A DNA stretch of 64,000 bases from Dyadobacter arcticus (GCF_011762185.1 NZ_JAASQJ010000001.1:372001-436000), one strand, 5' to 3'. Counted from the first letter of the stretch, positions 50,116-57,995 are shown. A program made the numbers and translations. Notes: generated by a model not told the origin, from the letters alone.

Positions 50116-51084
50116 CTACAAATTGCTAAGTCTCAAAGATTCCTTCTGTAAAAACTGTGTGTAAATAGCCGCTCCTTTTCGATTCAGATGATGTGGGTCG
50201 AACAAATTTTCGGGTTTGAAAAACTCATTCAGCATTGATCCGGATGGTAAACGAATCAGGTTTTTTTCAGGCAGGTAAGGCGCTACCTGCGCCAGGATCA
50301 GGTATTCAGCCTCTGTAATGTTATTCGGATAAAAGAAAATGACTTCTTTCCCGGCCGAAGCTGCATTCGCTATCAATTGGTTGATTTTTGAAATATAATA
50401 AGTATTCGGCTTTGATCGCCGGACCTGTGCCAACATTTGTTGTGTTGCTTTTTTGTTTGCGAGCAGACGATCATTAGTTTGGGAAAGAGCCAAAGCAACG
50501 GATTGGTGCCCATTATCAATTAATGCTGCCCGGCCTTCGATGGGGTCGTGGACGGGATTGACGATCTTTTTAGCGGTTTCGATCTGGGGAGCAATGGAAA
50601 GCATTTGAAATAAAGTGCTGTTTAACCCCCTCAAAAAGCTGCTGACTTTATCGGACGAATCAATGTTAGAACAATCGGCCATCACGTTTGCCCTGAAAAT
50701 GGCATCTTGTATCACATATTCTGGTTTTAACGCAACGGTACTGTAATCCAGCGCGCTCAATTCGACATATATGTCTTTGACTGCCAGGTTATTCACCAGA
50801 ATTTGATCCGCTATCCGAAGGGAGCTTTGTGGTGACAGACTAAAAATGCCAAAATTGTAACTGTGCGTTTTTTGATGATTTAATGAATCGAACAGTGCAG
50901 GATCAATGCCAAATAGAGTTCTGCTGGTTCCGATAAAAATAACATTGGGGTTAAATGTTCGGCAGAGATTTTCTCTCGCATTCACGTCGCGCCTGGGATC
51001 TGTGTAAACTCTCGCAATGATCAGTACCGATATTATTTTAACGAAAATGATCAGTACCAGCCACTTTGTAATTTTCGCAATCAT
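50116..51084 (-). CDS. Membrane-anchored SGNH-like hydrolase/transferase (DltD/AlgJ-like role)
   Basis: A 322-residue protein with an N-terminal uncleaved membrane helix (LVLIIFVKIISVLIIA) and an extracytoplasmic domain. SGNH block I is FIGTSRTLFG with Ser54; block V is FDPHHLNRKG, giving Asp296 and His299, the D-x-x-H pair of GDSL/SGNH enzymes. Between lie IIA-type strands (YVELSALDYS) and VIFFYPNNI. Proteins of this design act with an MBOAT partner to move an acyl group onto an acceptor outside the inner membrane (DltD with DltB; AlgJ with AlgI). It follows the MBOAT gene by 28 nt and precedes the symporter by 11 nt. The acceptor is unknown. Confidence 0.75.
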   Translation of the reverse strand: MIAKITKWLVLIIFVKIISVLIIARVYTDPRRDVNARENLCRTFNPNVIFIGTSRTLFGIDPALFDSLNHQKTHSYNFGIFSLSPQSSLRIADQILVNNLAVKDIYVELSALDYSTVALKPEYVIQDAIFRANVMADCSNIDSSDKVSSFLRGLNSTLFQMLSIAPQIETAKKIVNPVHDPIEGRAALIDNGHQSVALALSQTNDRLLANKKATQQMLAQVRRSKPNTYYISKINQLIANAASAGKEVIFFYPNNITEAEYLILAQVAPYLPEKNLIRLPSGSMLNEFFKPENLFDPHHLNRKGAAIYTQFLQKESLRLSNL

Positions 51085-51112
51085 TGGTCAGGTGATATCC
51101 GGCTGGTTGATT

Positions 51113-52522
51113 TTAAAATTGTATGTAATAAAAATTGGTAACGGTTGGTCTTCCGAATACCAGTACAAGCTGAATAAGTAACAACATGGATAGCCTGCGG
51201 TACAGAGGCTTTCTTTTGAGCAGGAAAGACGCTATATCCTCTTTTTCACCCATTTTGTAATTAAAACCATCCATTACAAAAAAAAGGCAAATTGCCAGAA
51301 AGAAGCCCGGAGTCATCAATGATCCCGCGCCAGACGTAAAGCCAAACATGCTGCTGTATAAATGTATCCCGCTGCTCAGTTCCGCAGCACGGAACCATCC
51401 CATGATCAATGTTCCTGTGAGGAGTCTGATCACCACGCGCAATACATAATGTACCTGCGAACCGATGGTAAGGCCGAGTTTTGAATAAAATATCAGCCAG
51501 AATTGCTTTGTCCGCATCTCAAAATTGATGTAGGCCCATTGGAGGGAACCCCAAATGACAAATGACCAGCTTGGTCCATGCCATAATCCGGTGATAATGA
51601 AGGTAAGGAGCCGGTTGAATTCCAGGCGGTTCCTGTTAGTAACCCCTTTACTGATATTAAAAAACACATAATCCCGGAACCAGGATGTGACGGTTATATT
51701 CCAGGACGTCCACGATTCGGTGCGTGATGGCGTAAAGTAATACCGGTTTGCAAAGTTTTTGCTCAGCTTTATTCCTAAAAGTCTGGCAGAGCCCATGGCA
51801 ATGTCGCAGTAACCTGAGAAATCGCAGTAAAGCTGGACTGAAAAGAGCAGAATGGCGAAGGTGACCGAAATGCCAGTGTATGCGCCGGGCTGATCAAACA
51901 CGGGATTGGTAATGTCAGAAAAACGTGCTGCTAACACCATTTTTTTAAATAATCCCCATACAATGAAACAAATGCCGGCCTTGATATTTTCCTGCTGGTA
52001 CGAAACCGGATTTCGGAGTTGCGGAATGAGTTGCCGTGCTCGTTCCAACGGACCGGCAAGTAGGGTCGGAAAAAAGCCGAGGTAAACCATGAGATAACCC
52101 AGGTGGTTTTCCGGCTTAATATAGCGTCGGTGGACGTCGTAGAGATATCCGATGATTAGAAAAGTATAATAGGAAATGCCGATGGGTGCGAGCCAGTTCA
52201 GCGCCACCGGGGATGCTGAATCATGGATGGGAACCAGATATTTGAAAAAGACAAGGGGTAGGAGGCAGACAATGATTGAAATAGTGAGTAATGCTTTTCG
52301 TCGCTTTTTAGAATATTGCGCATTGCCCAGATACTTGCCTGCTACGTAAAAGATCCCCACCAGAATCAGCCACACGGGAAGGTATTTTCCACTCCAGCTA
52401 AGGTTGAAGAGCGTACTGATAATCAGCAGAAAAGCCCATTTCCAGGTATTCTTAACCTTATAATATGCCGGAACAATGAGAAGTAATAAGAGGAGATAAG
52501 TGAAATCCGTGAATTTTACCAT
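51113..52522 (-). CDS. MBOAT-family membrane O-acyltransferase
   Basis: A 469-residue integral membrane protein with about eleven helices. Family landmarks are GISYYTFLIIGYLYDVHRR, YFGFFP-type MVYLGFFPTLLAGPLERA, FSGYCDIAMGSARLLG, and the catalytic His315 in TGLWHGPSWSFVIWG. Closest in style to DltB/AlgI/PatA proteins that take an acyl group from a cytoplasmic carrier and pass it outward. The start overlaps the P450 stop by 7 nt, so translation is coupled. The gene is between the P450 and an SGNH protein in an operon that also has FAAL and ACP, so acyl-ACP is the likely donor. Confidence 0.93.
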   Translation of the reverse strand: MVKFTDFTYLLLLLLIVPAYYKVKNTWKWAFLLIISTLFNLSWSGKYLPVWLILVGIFYVAGKYLGNAQYSKKRRKALLTISIIVCLLPLVFFKYLVPIHDSASPVALNWLAPIGISYYTFLIIGYLYDVHRRYIKPENHLGYLMVYLGFFPTLLAGPLERARQLIPQLRNPVSYQQENIKAGICFIVWGLFKKMVLAARFSDITNPVFDQPGAYTGISVTFAILLFSVQLYCDFSGYCDIAMGSARLLGIKLSKNFANRYYFTPSRTESWTSWNITVTSWFRDYVFFNISKGVTNRNRLEFNRLLTFIITGLWHGPSWSFVIWGSLQWAYINFEMRTKQFWLIFYSKLGLTIGSQVHYVLRVVIRLLTGTLIMGWFRAAELSSGIHLYSSMFGFTSGAGSLMTPGFFLAICLFFVMDGFNYKMGEKEDIASFLLKRKPLYRRLSMLLLIQLVLVFGRPTVTNFYYIQF

Positions 52523-53721
52523 CGTGCTTGTTGTAATAACACGGGCAAACTCTTGTATCCTCTAAAAAACACCTTCGAATCCCACTGAGGTGATTTGGAT
52601 GGATGCAAACGGATGTCAGGAAACGCTGCCATGAAGCTGGGAAGGAATTTTTGCAATTCAAACCGGGATAGCCGGGCGCCGAGACAATGGTGAATGCCAA
52701 ACCCAAAACCAATGTGCGGATTGGGTTTACGTGTAGGTAAAAATTCATCCGGATTGTTGAATACAGCGGGATCTCTGTTCGCAGACGCCAGGCCCAGCAA
52801 TACAGTCCTGCCTTTTTTCAGTTGCAGCCCTGCAAATTCCATATCCTCTTTGATCTGCCGTGGAATCCAGTTGACGGGACTGACATAACGGATCAGCTCT
52901 TCAACCGCAATGGCGCAATCCTGATGGGTATTCCAGTCGACTTTTTTGTCCCGGTTTTCAATCAATGTTGCAATACTTCTCGTCAGCAGTAAGGTAGTCG
53001 TTTCGGTTGCTGCGTTGACCAGGAATTCCCAGGTACCGATGAGCTGGCTGGCCCTGCCACTGCCCATTATTTCTCGCATTTCGAGGAGAAGACTATTGGT
53101 AACATGGCTTTCGTGCCGGTCAAATGTCTCTGAAAGATAACTATGAAAATGGCCGGACATATCGGCACATTCGCGCAATTTATTGATTGATAATGTTTTC
53201 TCAAATATCAATGTGATGACATAGGAGAATTTTTGAATAAAATCATAATCCGACTTTTTCAGATGAATGATCTTACTGATCATCAAAAAGCTGAACTGTC
53301 GTGCTATTTCTACCAGATCGGCTTCTTCCTGTTCTGCAAATGTCGCGACAATCTCGTTGACGGATTCGGTGGTGATTTTCTCATAATCGGCCTGATAAAA
53401 CTTCTGATTTACAAAACGCCGGTGTTCCGCATGCTTTTCGCCATTCATAAACAATAGCCAGTGACTGAGGCTTTCGCCAAATTGGAGCAGTCCGGGGTCA
53501 TTATCTGCGATCGCGGAGACAATTTTGAATCTTTCCGCAAAGTCGAAGTTTCTGAAATTACCCGGGTCAGATAAAATCTTTTTCACGTTTCCGTAATCCA
53601 TCACTACCAGATCACCAAACATATTCAAGTGGACCGGATCGGATTTGCGCAGGTCACCGATCAGTTCGGAATAGTTCTGATTGATTTCGGTGTGCGAGGA
53701 CCAAATAGCGGCTACAGACAT
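52516..53721 (-). CDS. Cytochrome P450
   Basis: A 401-residue soluble bacterial P450. The heme-binding segment GFGFGIHHCLGARLSR has the thiolate Cys346, the ExxR motif is EELIRY in the K-helix, and the I-helix reads NAATETTTLL with the acid-Thr pair for oxygen activation. Resembles acyl-carrier-linked P450s (BioI-like and those hydroxylating carrier-bound chains) by context rather than by any recognised specific motif. It lies between an ACP gene and an MBOAT gene, overlapping the latter, so a carrier-bound fatty acyl chain is the most reasonable substrate. Ferredoxin and reductase partners are not in the window. Hydroxylation, desaturation or cleavage are all possible. Confidence 0.93.
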   Translation of the reverse strand: MSVAAIWSSHTEINQNYSELIGDLRKSDPVHLNMFGDLVVMDYGNVKKILSDPGNFRNFDFAERFKIVSAIADNDPGLLQFGESLSHWLLFMNGEKHAEHRRFVNQKFYQADYEKITTESVNEIVATFAEQEEADLVEIARQFSFLMISKIIHLKKSDYDFIQKFSYVITLIFEKTLSINKLRECADMSGHFHSYLSETFDRHESHVTNSLLLEMREIMGSGRASQLIGTWEFLVNAATETTTLLLTRSIATLIENRDKKVDWNTHQDCAIAVEELIRYVSPVNWIPRQIKEDMEFAGLQLKKGRTVLLGLASANRDPAVFNNPDEFLPTRKPNPHIGFGFGIHHCLGARLSRFELQKFLPSFMAAFPDIRLHPSKSPQWDSKVFFRGYKSLPVLLQQARW

Positions 53722-53770
53722 AAGCTAGTATTAAGGGAGGCCTTGCATATCCAAGAAAAAATAGTGCTGT

Positions 53771-54019
53771 TTATACTTCCTGATTTTCAATAATCCATTG
53801 TGTGGTAGCAGCAATAGTGCCCATTTCCCAAAAAATGGACGGGCTCAATTCCATTCCGATCCATTCTTCCAGGTCGGTGGTAATATTGACAAGGATGAGA
53901 GAGTCCAGGCGAAAATTGACAATGTCGGTGTCAAGGGCTACTTCGGATGGATCTATCTCGGCTTGGATAGAGATATGCTTGACGATCCAGTCGGATATTT
54001 CGTTAAAAGTTTTAGGCAT
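53771..54019 (-). CDS. Acyl carrier protein
   Basis: An 82-residue carrier protein. Ser40 in FRLDSLILVNIT is the phosphopantetheine attachment site (DSL motif), followed by the recognition helix LEEWIGMELSPSIFWE. The start at 54019 gives the usual ACP size; an in-frame ATG at 54079 would add 20 polar residues. It is distinct in sequence from a housekeeping AcpP (VSLDSL-type with DADSL), so it is a dedicated carrier. Flanked by FAAL (104 nt upstream) and P450 (49 nt downstream), it probably accepts the acyl group from FAAL and presents it to the P450 and MBOAT. Confidence 0.9.
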   Translation of the reverse strand: MPKTFNEISDWIVKHISIQAEIDPSEVALDTDIVNFRLDSLILVNITTDLEEWIGMELSPSIFWEMGTIAATTQWIIENQEV

Positions 54020-54123
54020 CAATAAAGTTGAGTTGGGTAAAGGGTTATTGTTTGTGAATGTAATATCAAACTTTGTCAAAAAAAATCGTAAAGCTGTTTA
54101 ATGTAACTTCAGATAACTAAAAG

Positions 54124-55767
54124 TTAATTTTCGGCAAAAGCCTGCCGCGCTTTCAGCCTCTGGATCTTACCACTTGAAGTTTTCGGCAGTTTCCCTGGAT
54201 CTATCAGCACTACTCTATGCACAATAAGCCCGAATGCCAGTCCAATGCTATGAGCAACCCTGGACTTAATTGAATCAATATTATCGTCTAATAGTGCGAT
54301 TCTCCTTACTTCACTGACGATCATCAAAGCCTCTCCCTCTTCGGTTTCTATCGAAAAAGCCGCCGTCGCATTGGGCTGAATGGCGTCGTGACATCCGCTT
54401 ACAACTTCTTCAATGTCCTGGGGGTAATAATTTACGCCTCTGATGATGATCAGTTCTTTGATACGACCAGTAATGAAAAGTTTTCCGTTTTTCATAAACC
54501 CGAGATCGCCAGTCCTCAGAAATGGGCCCTTCCCGCAATTTGTAAATGCCCGGAATGTATCATTTGTAATTTCTTCATTTTGCCAGTACCCTAATGCTAC
54601 GCCTGCATTTTTAACCCATATCTCCCCGATTTTGGCATTGCCGAGGGTTATTTTTTGTACAGGTTCAACAATTTGCACCTCGGTATATTCCACCGGTGGG
54701 CCGCAGGCTACCACTTCTTTCGAGCCAGAATCCGTAAATTTTTGATAAATCAATGGTGTCCCATTTAAGTGCAGACTAACTGCCAGCGTTGCTTCTGCTA
54801 AGCCATAAGCAGGTACCAGGCTTTCTTTTTTAAAACCGGTGACCTTCATTATTTCGGCAAATCTTTCGAGGGTGGAAATCCGGATGGGTTCAGCTCCTAC
54901 ATAAAGTACGCGCAATGAACTGAGATCCAGCATCAACACTTGTTCGGGAGCTATCCGGGCCAAGCAATGGTCCAGCCCAAAACCTGGTCCGCCGCAGAAA
55001 CCAGCCCGATATTGGCTGATCGCTTGAAGCAATAGAAAAGGTTTTGTAATGAAAATCAGCGGCGAAATGACGATCCCCGAACCTCCGGTGTAAATGGGTG
55101 ATAATAGCCCGTCGACCAGTCCCATGTCATGATAATGTGGTAGCCAGGTCACGGAAGTATCCGCGGCGGTGCGCCCAAAGCAATGATTGATCGCACTGAG
55201 ATTAGCAACCAAATTAGCGTGACTGATCATGACCCCTTTCGGGCGGCTGGTGGAGCCTGAGGTATATTGTAAATAGGCGGGTTTGCTGGTATCTGGCTTA
55301 ATTCGATCCCGCTGGACAGGAGGAAGTTCCGCAGCAAAATCATCTGTAAAAAACCAATCAATTTCATGTTTCAACAATGCTCTGGAAGCGTCATTTTGAC
55401 GCTGAAAAAGCATTTTGTAAGTCTTTCTATTGGTGATGATACCAGCCGCCCGGCAGTCGCCAATGATATTTAATATCCGGTTGACACCCGATTCTGAATA
55501 GCCGATCGGACAGGGTACCGCCACCAATCCGGTGTGAAGCGAAGCCAAAAAAAATCGAATGAATGCCGCTTCTGCCGGTAGCAGGATGATAACCCTGGAA
55601 TCTGGCTCGTACCGGGCTGCCAACTGTCCCGCAGCCGCTGAAATTTCTTCTTTTAAGTCCAGGTAATTTAGCTTTTCAGCAACTTCGCCGTTTTTATCAA
55701 TGTACCGGTAAGCCGATTTGTAAGGATATAATTTTGCATTCGACTCCAGTATTTCCAATATATCCAT
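54124..55767 (-). CDS. Fatty acyl-AMP ligase (FAAL)
   Basis: A 547-residue adenylating enzyme. P-loop YTSGSTSRPKGVMISHANL, and the FAAL signature TWLPHYHDMGLVDGLLSPIY, which separates it from CoA ligases. AYGLAEATLAVSL binds adenine, FLRTGDLGFMKNGKLFITGR is the hinge, and the C-terminal catalytic Lys is in KLPKTSSGKIQRLKAR. FAAL enzymes make acyl-AMP and hand the chain to a carrier protein rather than CoA; the next gene is a fitting ACP. It heads the operon FAAL-ACP-P450-MBOAT-SGNH-SSS. A 52-nt palindrome and a -7 box lie directly before its ATG, leaving almost no leader. Confidence 0.94.
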   Translation of the reverse strand: MDILEILESNAKLYPYKSAYRYIDKNGEVAEKLNYLDLKEEISAAAGQLAARYEPDSRVIILLPAEAAFIRFFLASLHTGLVAVPCPIGYSESGVNRILNIIGDCRAAGIITNRKTYKMLFQRQNDASRALLKHEIDWFFTDDFAAELPPVQRDRIKPDTSKPAYLQYTSGSTSRPKGVMISHANLVANLSAINHCFGRTAADTSVTWLPHYHDMGLVDGLLSPIYTGGSGIVISPLIFITKPFLLLQAISQYRAGFCGGPGFGLDHCLARIAPEQVLMLDLSSLRVLYVGAEPIRISTLERFAEIMKVTGFKKESLVPAYGLAEATLAVSLHLNGTPLIYQKFTDSGSKEVVACGPPVEYTEVQIVEPVQKITLGNAKIGEIWVKNAGVALGYWQNEEITNDTFRAFTNCGKGPFLRTGDLGFMKNGKLFITGRIKELIIIRGVNYYPQDIEEVVSGCHDAIQPNATAAFSIETEEGEALMIVSEVRRIALLDDNIDSIKSRVAHSIGLAFGLIVHRVVLIDPGKLPKTSSGKIQRLKARQAFAEN

Positions 55768-55772
55768 AAAAG

Positions 55773-55780
55773 CAAAAATA
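55773..55780 (-). promoter_or_regulatory. -7 box directly before FAAL (possible leaderless mRNA)
   Basis: The minus strand reads TATTTTTG (complement of 55773-55780) only 5 nt before the FAAL ATG. If used, transcription would start at or near the start codon. No TTTG at the normal -33 distance; a TTTG at 13 nt lies inside the palindrome. Confidence 0.4.
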
Positions 55781-55832
55781 TAAGAAAAGGTGACAAACTA
55801 AGACGTGTGTCTTAACTTGTCACCTTTTCTTA
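55781..55832 (-). terminator. 52-nt near-perfect palindrome between lipoprotein and FAAL genes
   Basis: TAAGAAAAGGTGACAA (55781-55796) pairs perfectly with 55817-55832; inside it TAAGAC (55799-55804) pairs with GTCTTA (55809-55814), with a 2x2 mismatch between helices and a GTGT loop. On the minus strand it starts 18 nt after the lipoprotein stop and is followed by TATTTTTG. Terminator for the upstream gene, operator for FAAL, or both. Confidence 0.6.
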
Positions 55833-55850
55833 TTATAAAAAAGCCTTTTA

Positions 55851-56159
55851 TTACCTTCTCGGACCTCTGCTTCGTGAGTCGTGTCCGTAACGGTTTCCGC
55901 GGTTATATTGCTGTCTGTACTGCCTGTTATCATTTCGGCTGGATCTGTAATGGTCCGCATGAATGACCCTTCTGTGCGGAGGTCTTACGACCACAACCCG
56001 TGGACGAGGAGCAACACGGTAGCCGTAGCCGTAACCGTAATTTGGTCTGTATCCGTAATCATAACCGGGGTTATACGAGGACCTATATGTACAAGATGAA
56101 ATGCTTATTGCTGCAATAATCGTAACGATAACTGTCAGCAGGAATTTGTTTGTCTTCAC
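55851..56159 (-). CDS. Tyr/Gly/Arg-rich small lipoprotein
   Basis: A 102-residue protein. Residues 1-23 are a lipoprotein signal with lipobox SISSC. The mature part is strongly biased: first YNPGYDYGYRPNYGYGYGYR, then VVVVRPPHRRVIHADH, then a run rich in Arg, Asn, Gln and Tyr ending RGPRR. Such composition suggests a disordered, highly basic envelope protein that may bind anionic polymers or nucleic acid, but no family is recognised. It ends 18 nt before the palindrome preceding FAAL; nothing shows that they act together. Confidence 0.65.
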   Translation of the reverse strand: MKTNKFLLTVIVTIIAAISISSCTYRSSYNPGYDYGYRPNYGYGYGYRVAPRPRVVVVRPPHRRVIHADHYRSSRNDNRQYRQQYNRGNRYGHDSRSRGPRR

Positions 56160-56326
56160 GGCTTTAGGTCGTTTTGTTGTAATGTTAAAACGATTGCCGG
56201 AAAGTAAAAGTGCCCTGAGAGAAGTCTTGAGGCTTTCTGGATAAGGGTTTTCATAATGTTATCAACAGCATTAACACAACATAAATGTCATATAACGCGC
56301 TGAAATGGCATTAAATATAAAATAAG

Positions 56327-56365
56327 TAACAGGTTATCCACATTACCAATGTGGATAACCTGTTA
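56327..56365 (-). terminator. Perfect 39-nt palindrome containing two consensus DnaA boxes
   Basis: 18-nt arms 56327-56344 and 56348-56365 are perfect reverse complements around an ACC loop. Each arm contains a full DnaA box: TTATCCACA at 56334-56342 and its inverse TGTGGATAA at 56350-56358. It lies 19 nt after the stop of the Dabb gene (minus strand), the position of a terminator, but has no long T tract. Confidence 0.6.
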
Positions 56366-56384
56366 ACAAATATTAGGGATTATA

Positions 56385-56684
56385 TTAAGCCTCAACATCA
56401 TAAATCACAACCTTTTCCCAGAGATGTGCGCAATCAGAAACGAACTGTGTGTGCAGCGGGTGAACCTGATATTCGTTATGCGCCGCTTCGTCTGCGAAAA
56501 TCAGAATCTCTGCCAAATCGTATGTTGAGTCAATAACAGGTCGGCGGGTAGCTGCGGGAGGACCAATAAAAACAGATTCAATGGATTCAATTGCTTCCAG
56601 GGATTTTATTCCTGCAAGCAATGCACTTTTTGCCTCTTCGTTGCCTTTTTCTTTAAGCCAAAAAAATACATTATGTACAAACAT
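56385..56684 (-). CDS. Dabb-domain (stress-responsive alpha/beta barrel) protein
   Basis: A 99-residue Dabb family protein of the ferredoxin-like dimeric alpha/beta-barrel fold. The family start MFVHNVFFWLKEKG with the conserved His-x-V-x-F-W-L, the middle GPPAATRRPVIDSTYDLAEILIF, and YQVHPLHTQFV with a conserved His pair are all present. Members include small lyases, cyclases and stress proteins; no specific activity can be assigned. It lies 29 nt after the histidine kinase gene on the same strand, so it may be cotranscribed. Cytoplasmic. Confidence 0.87.
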   Translation of the reverse strand: MFVHNVFFWLKEKGNEEAKSALLAGIKSLEAIESIESVFIGPPAATRRPVIDSTYDLAEILIFADEAAHNEYQVHPLHTQFVSDCAHLWEKVVIYDVEA

Positions 56685-56713
56685 GGATATTGGATTATGG
56701 AGTTATAAGTTGG

Positions 56714-57805
56714 TTAAGGACTCACTGGTGATAATGCCTCATTCTCAGTCTTTTCGATCAATGTTTGGGTAAATGCTTTTTCCAATTTGAACGAGAAAGT
56801 GGTCCCCTTATCAGGTTTCGACATGACTGCAATTTTAGTATTATGTGCGTTCAGGATATGTTTTACGATCGCCAAACCAAGTCCTGTCCCTCCGATTTCC
56901 TTGCTCCTGCTTTTATCGACCCGGTAAAACCTTTCAAATATACGGTTCAAGTGTTCATGTGGAATGCCCGGTCCATTATCGCGCACCGCTATTTCTACAT
57001 ATTTTTTGCCTTCATTAAAGTGCACGATCACCTTTCCGCCCTCATTTCCATATTTCACTGCATTCTCGATCAGGTTTAGCATTACCTGCTCAATGCGATC
57101 TGCATCGGCTTTTACCCAAACTTCGGGGATATCATCTGGCTTCACTTTCAGGCTTACTCCCCTATCCTGGGCAATGTTTTCGAGTCGGCTGAAGATGTTG
57201 TTGGTGAGCAAGCGCATATCCATAGGCAACAAATTCATCTTGATATCACCCGTCTCCATTTGGGAAAGCACAAGTAAATCTTTGACGAGAACATCCAGGC
57301 TATCGAGGTTTTTGGCTGCTTTTTTCAGAAACCGTTCGCGTACATTTTCGTCCTCCATGGCACCGTCCAGGAGCGTATGGATAAAACCTTGTGCCGCAAA
57401 AATGGGTGTTTTAAACTCGTGGGAAACATCAGCCAGGAATTCTCTCCGGAATAATTCGAGTTTTTTTAGCTCGTCAATTTCCTTCTGTTTTTTGGTTACA
57501 TATACGAAGATCTCATCATTAATGGTTTTCATCGGGTTAGACTCCTGGATCAGCTTTTTACGGGGAGTCATGCTAAAATCCTTCATTTTAAGCTTGTGAA
57601 TGGTGCGGTACATATTGTTGACCTCCCGGAAAACCAGGATATCGACCGTATAAAGGATCAGAAAAAAAGAGGAAATAAAAGAAGCGATGGCGGACACGAA
57701 AAGCATTCCTTTTGAAACACCTTCCACAAAAGCCAGAAAAGAAGTGGTGATCAGTGATATAAGGAAAGCAAGAATAAAAGCAATAGAGCGGGGACTTAGC
57801 GACAT
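56714..57805 (-). CDS. Sensor histidine kinase, PhoR-like, without adjacent regulator
   Basis: A 363-residue membrane kinase. Two N-terminal helices (residues 8-28 and 35-58) with almost no loop between them imply sensing in or near the membrane. HisKA has His129 in ADVSHEFKTPIFA; the ATPase domain has N box LIENAVKYG, G1 DNGPGIP, F box RIFERFYRVD and G2 GGTGLGLAIV. No response regulator gene is adjacent; the LytTR regulator at 59557 is a different type and has its own kinase. A cognate OmpR-family regulator is expected elsewhere. It shares a strand with the Dabb gene. Confidence 0.92.
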   Translation of the reverse strand: MSLSPRSIAFILAFLISLITTSFLAFVEGVSKGMLFVSAIASFISSFFLILYTVDILVFREVNNMYRTIHKLKMKDFSMTPRKKLIQESNPMKTINDEIFVYVTKKQKEIDELKKLELFRREFLADVSHEFKTPIFAAQGFIHTLLDGAMEDENVRERFLKKAAKNLDSLDVLVKDLLVLSQMETGDIKMNLLPMDMRLLTNNIFSRLENIAQDRGVSLKVKPDDIPEVWVKADADRIEQVMLNLIENAVKYGNEGGKVIVHFNEGKKYVEIAVRDNGPGIPHEHLNRIFERFYRVDKSRSKEIGGTGLGLAIVKHILNAHNTKIAVMSKPDKGTTFSFKLEKAFTQTLIEKTENEALSPVSP

Positions 57806-57920
57806 AACCTCGACATTATAGCCTTAAAGTTAACATTTCTGCCCCGAAGAACGCATGAATTTATTATTTAAGAGACTTAGTTAATGGTTTGGTAATGTTG
57901 GAATTGCCGTGTATCCATTT

Positions 57921-57990
57921 GTCATTAGTAGTCATTTCTTGTTCTTATGATTTCCCAAACAATGAATGACTACCAATGACCAAAAATGAC
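57921..57990. repeat. Second inverted GTCA/TGAC array phased at 10 nt
   Basis: GTCA at 57921 and 57931, then after a spacer TGAC at 57967, 57977 and 57987, all exactly 10 nt apart. The unit sequence (AATGAATGACTAC then CAATGACC) matches the array at 10275-10380. It starts 5 nt past the glutamate dehydrogenase stop codon (minus strand), the same placement as the first array. Confidence 0.8.
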
Positions 57991-57995
57991 TTGTC

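Noticed and set aside
48719..55767. Polyketide or non-ribosomal peptide cluster
   Set aside because: FAAL, ACP and P450 occur in such clusters, but no ketosynthase, condensation, adenylation module or thioesterase is present, and the MBOAT/SGNH pair fits envelope acylation better.
56259..56365. Chromosomal origin of replication
   Set aside because: Two perfect and one imperfect DnaA box are present, but without dnaA/dnaN neighbours, a DnaA-box cluster or an AT-rich unwinding region. Recorded as a palindrome instead.
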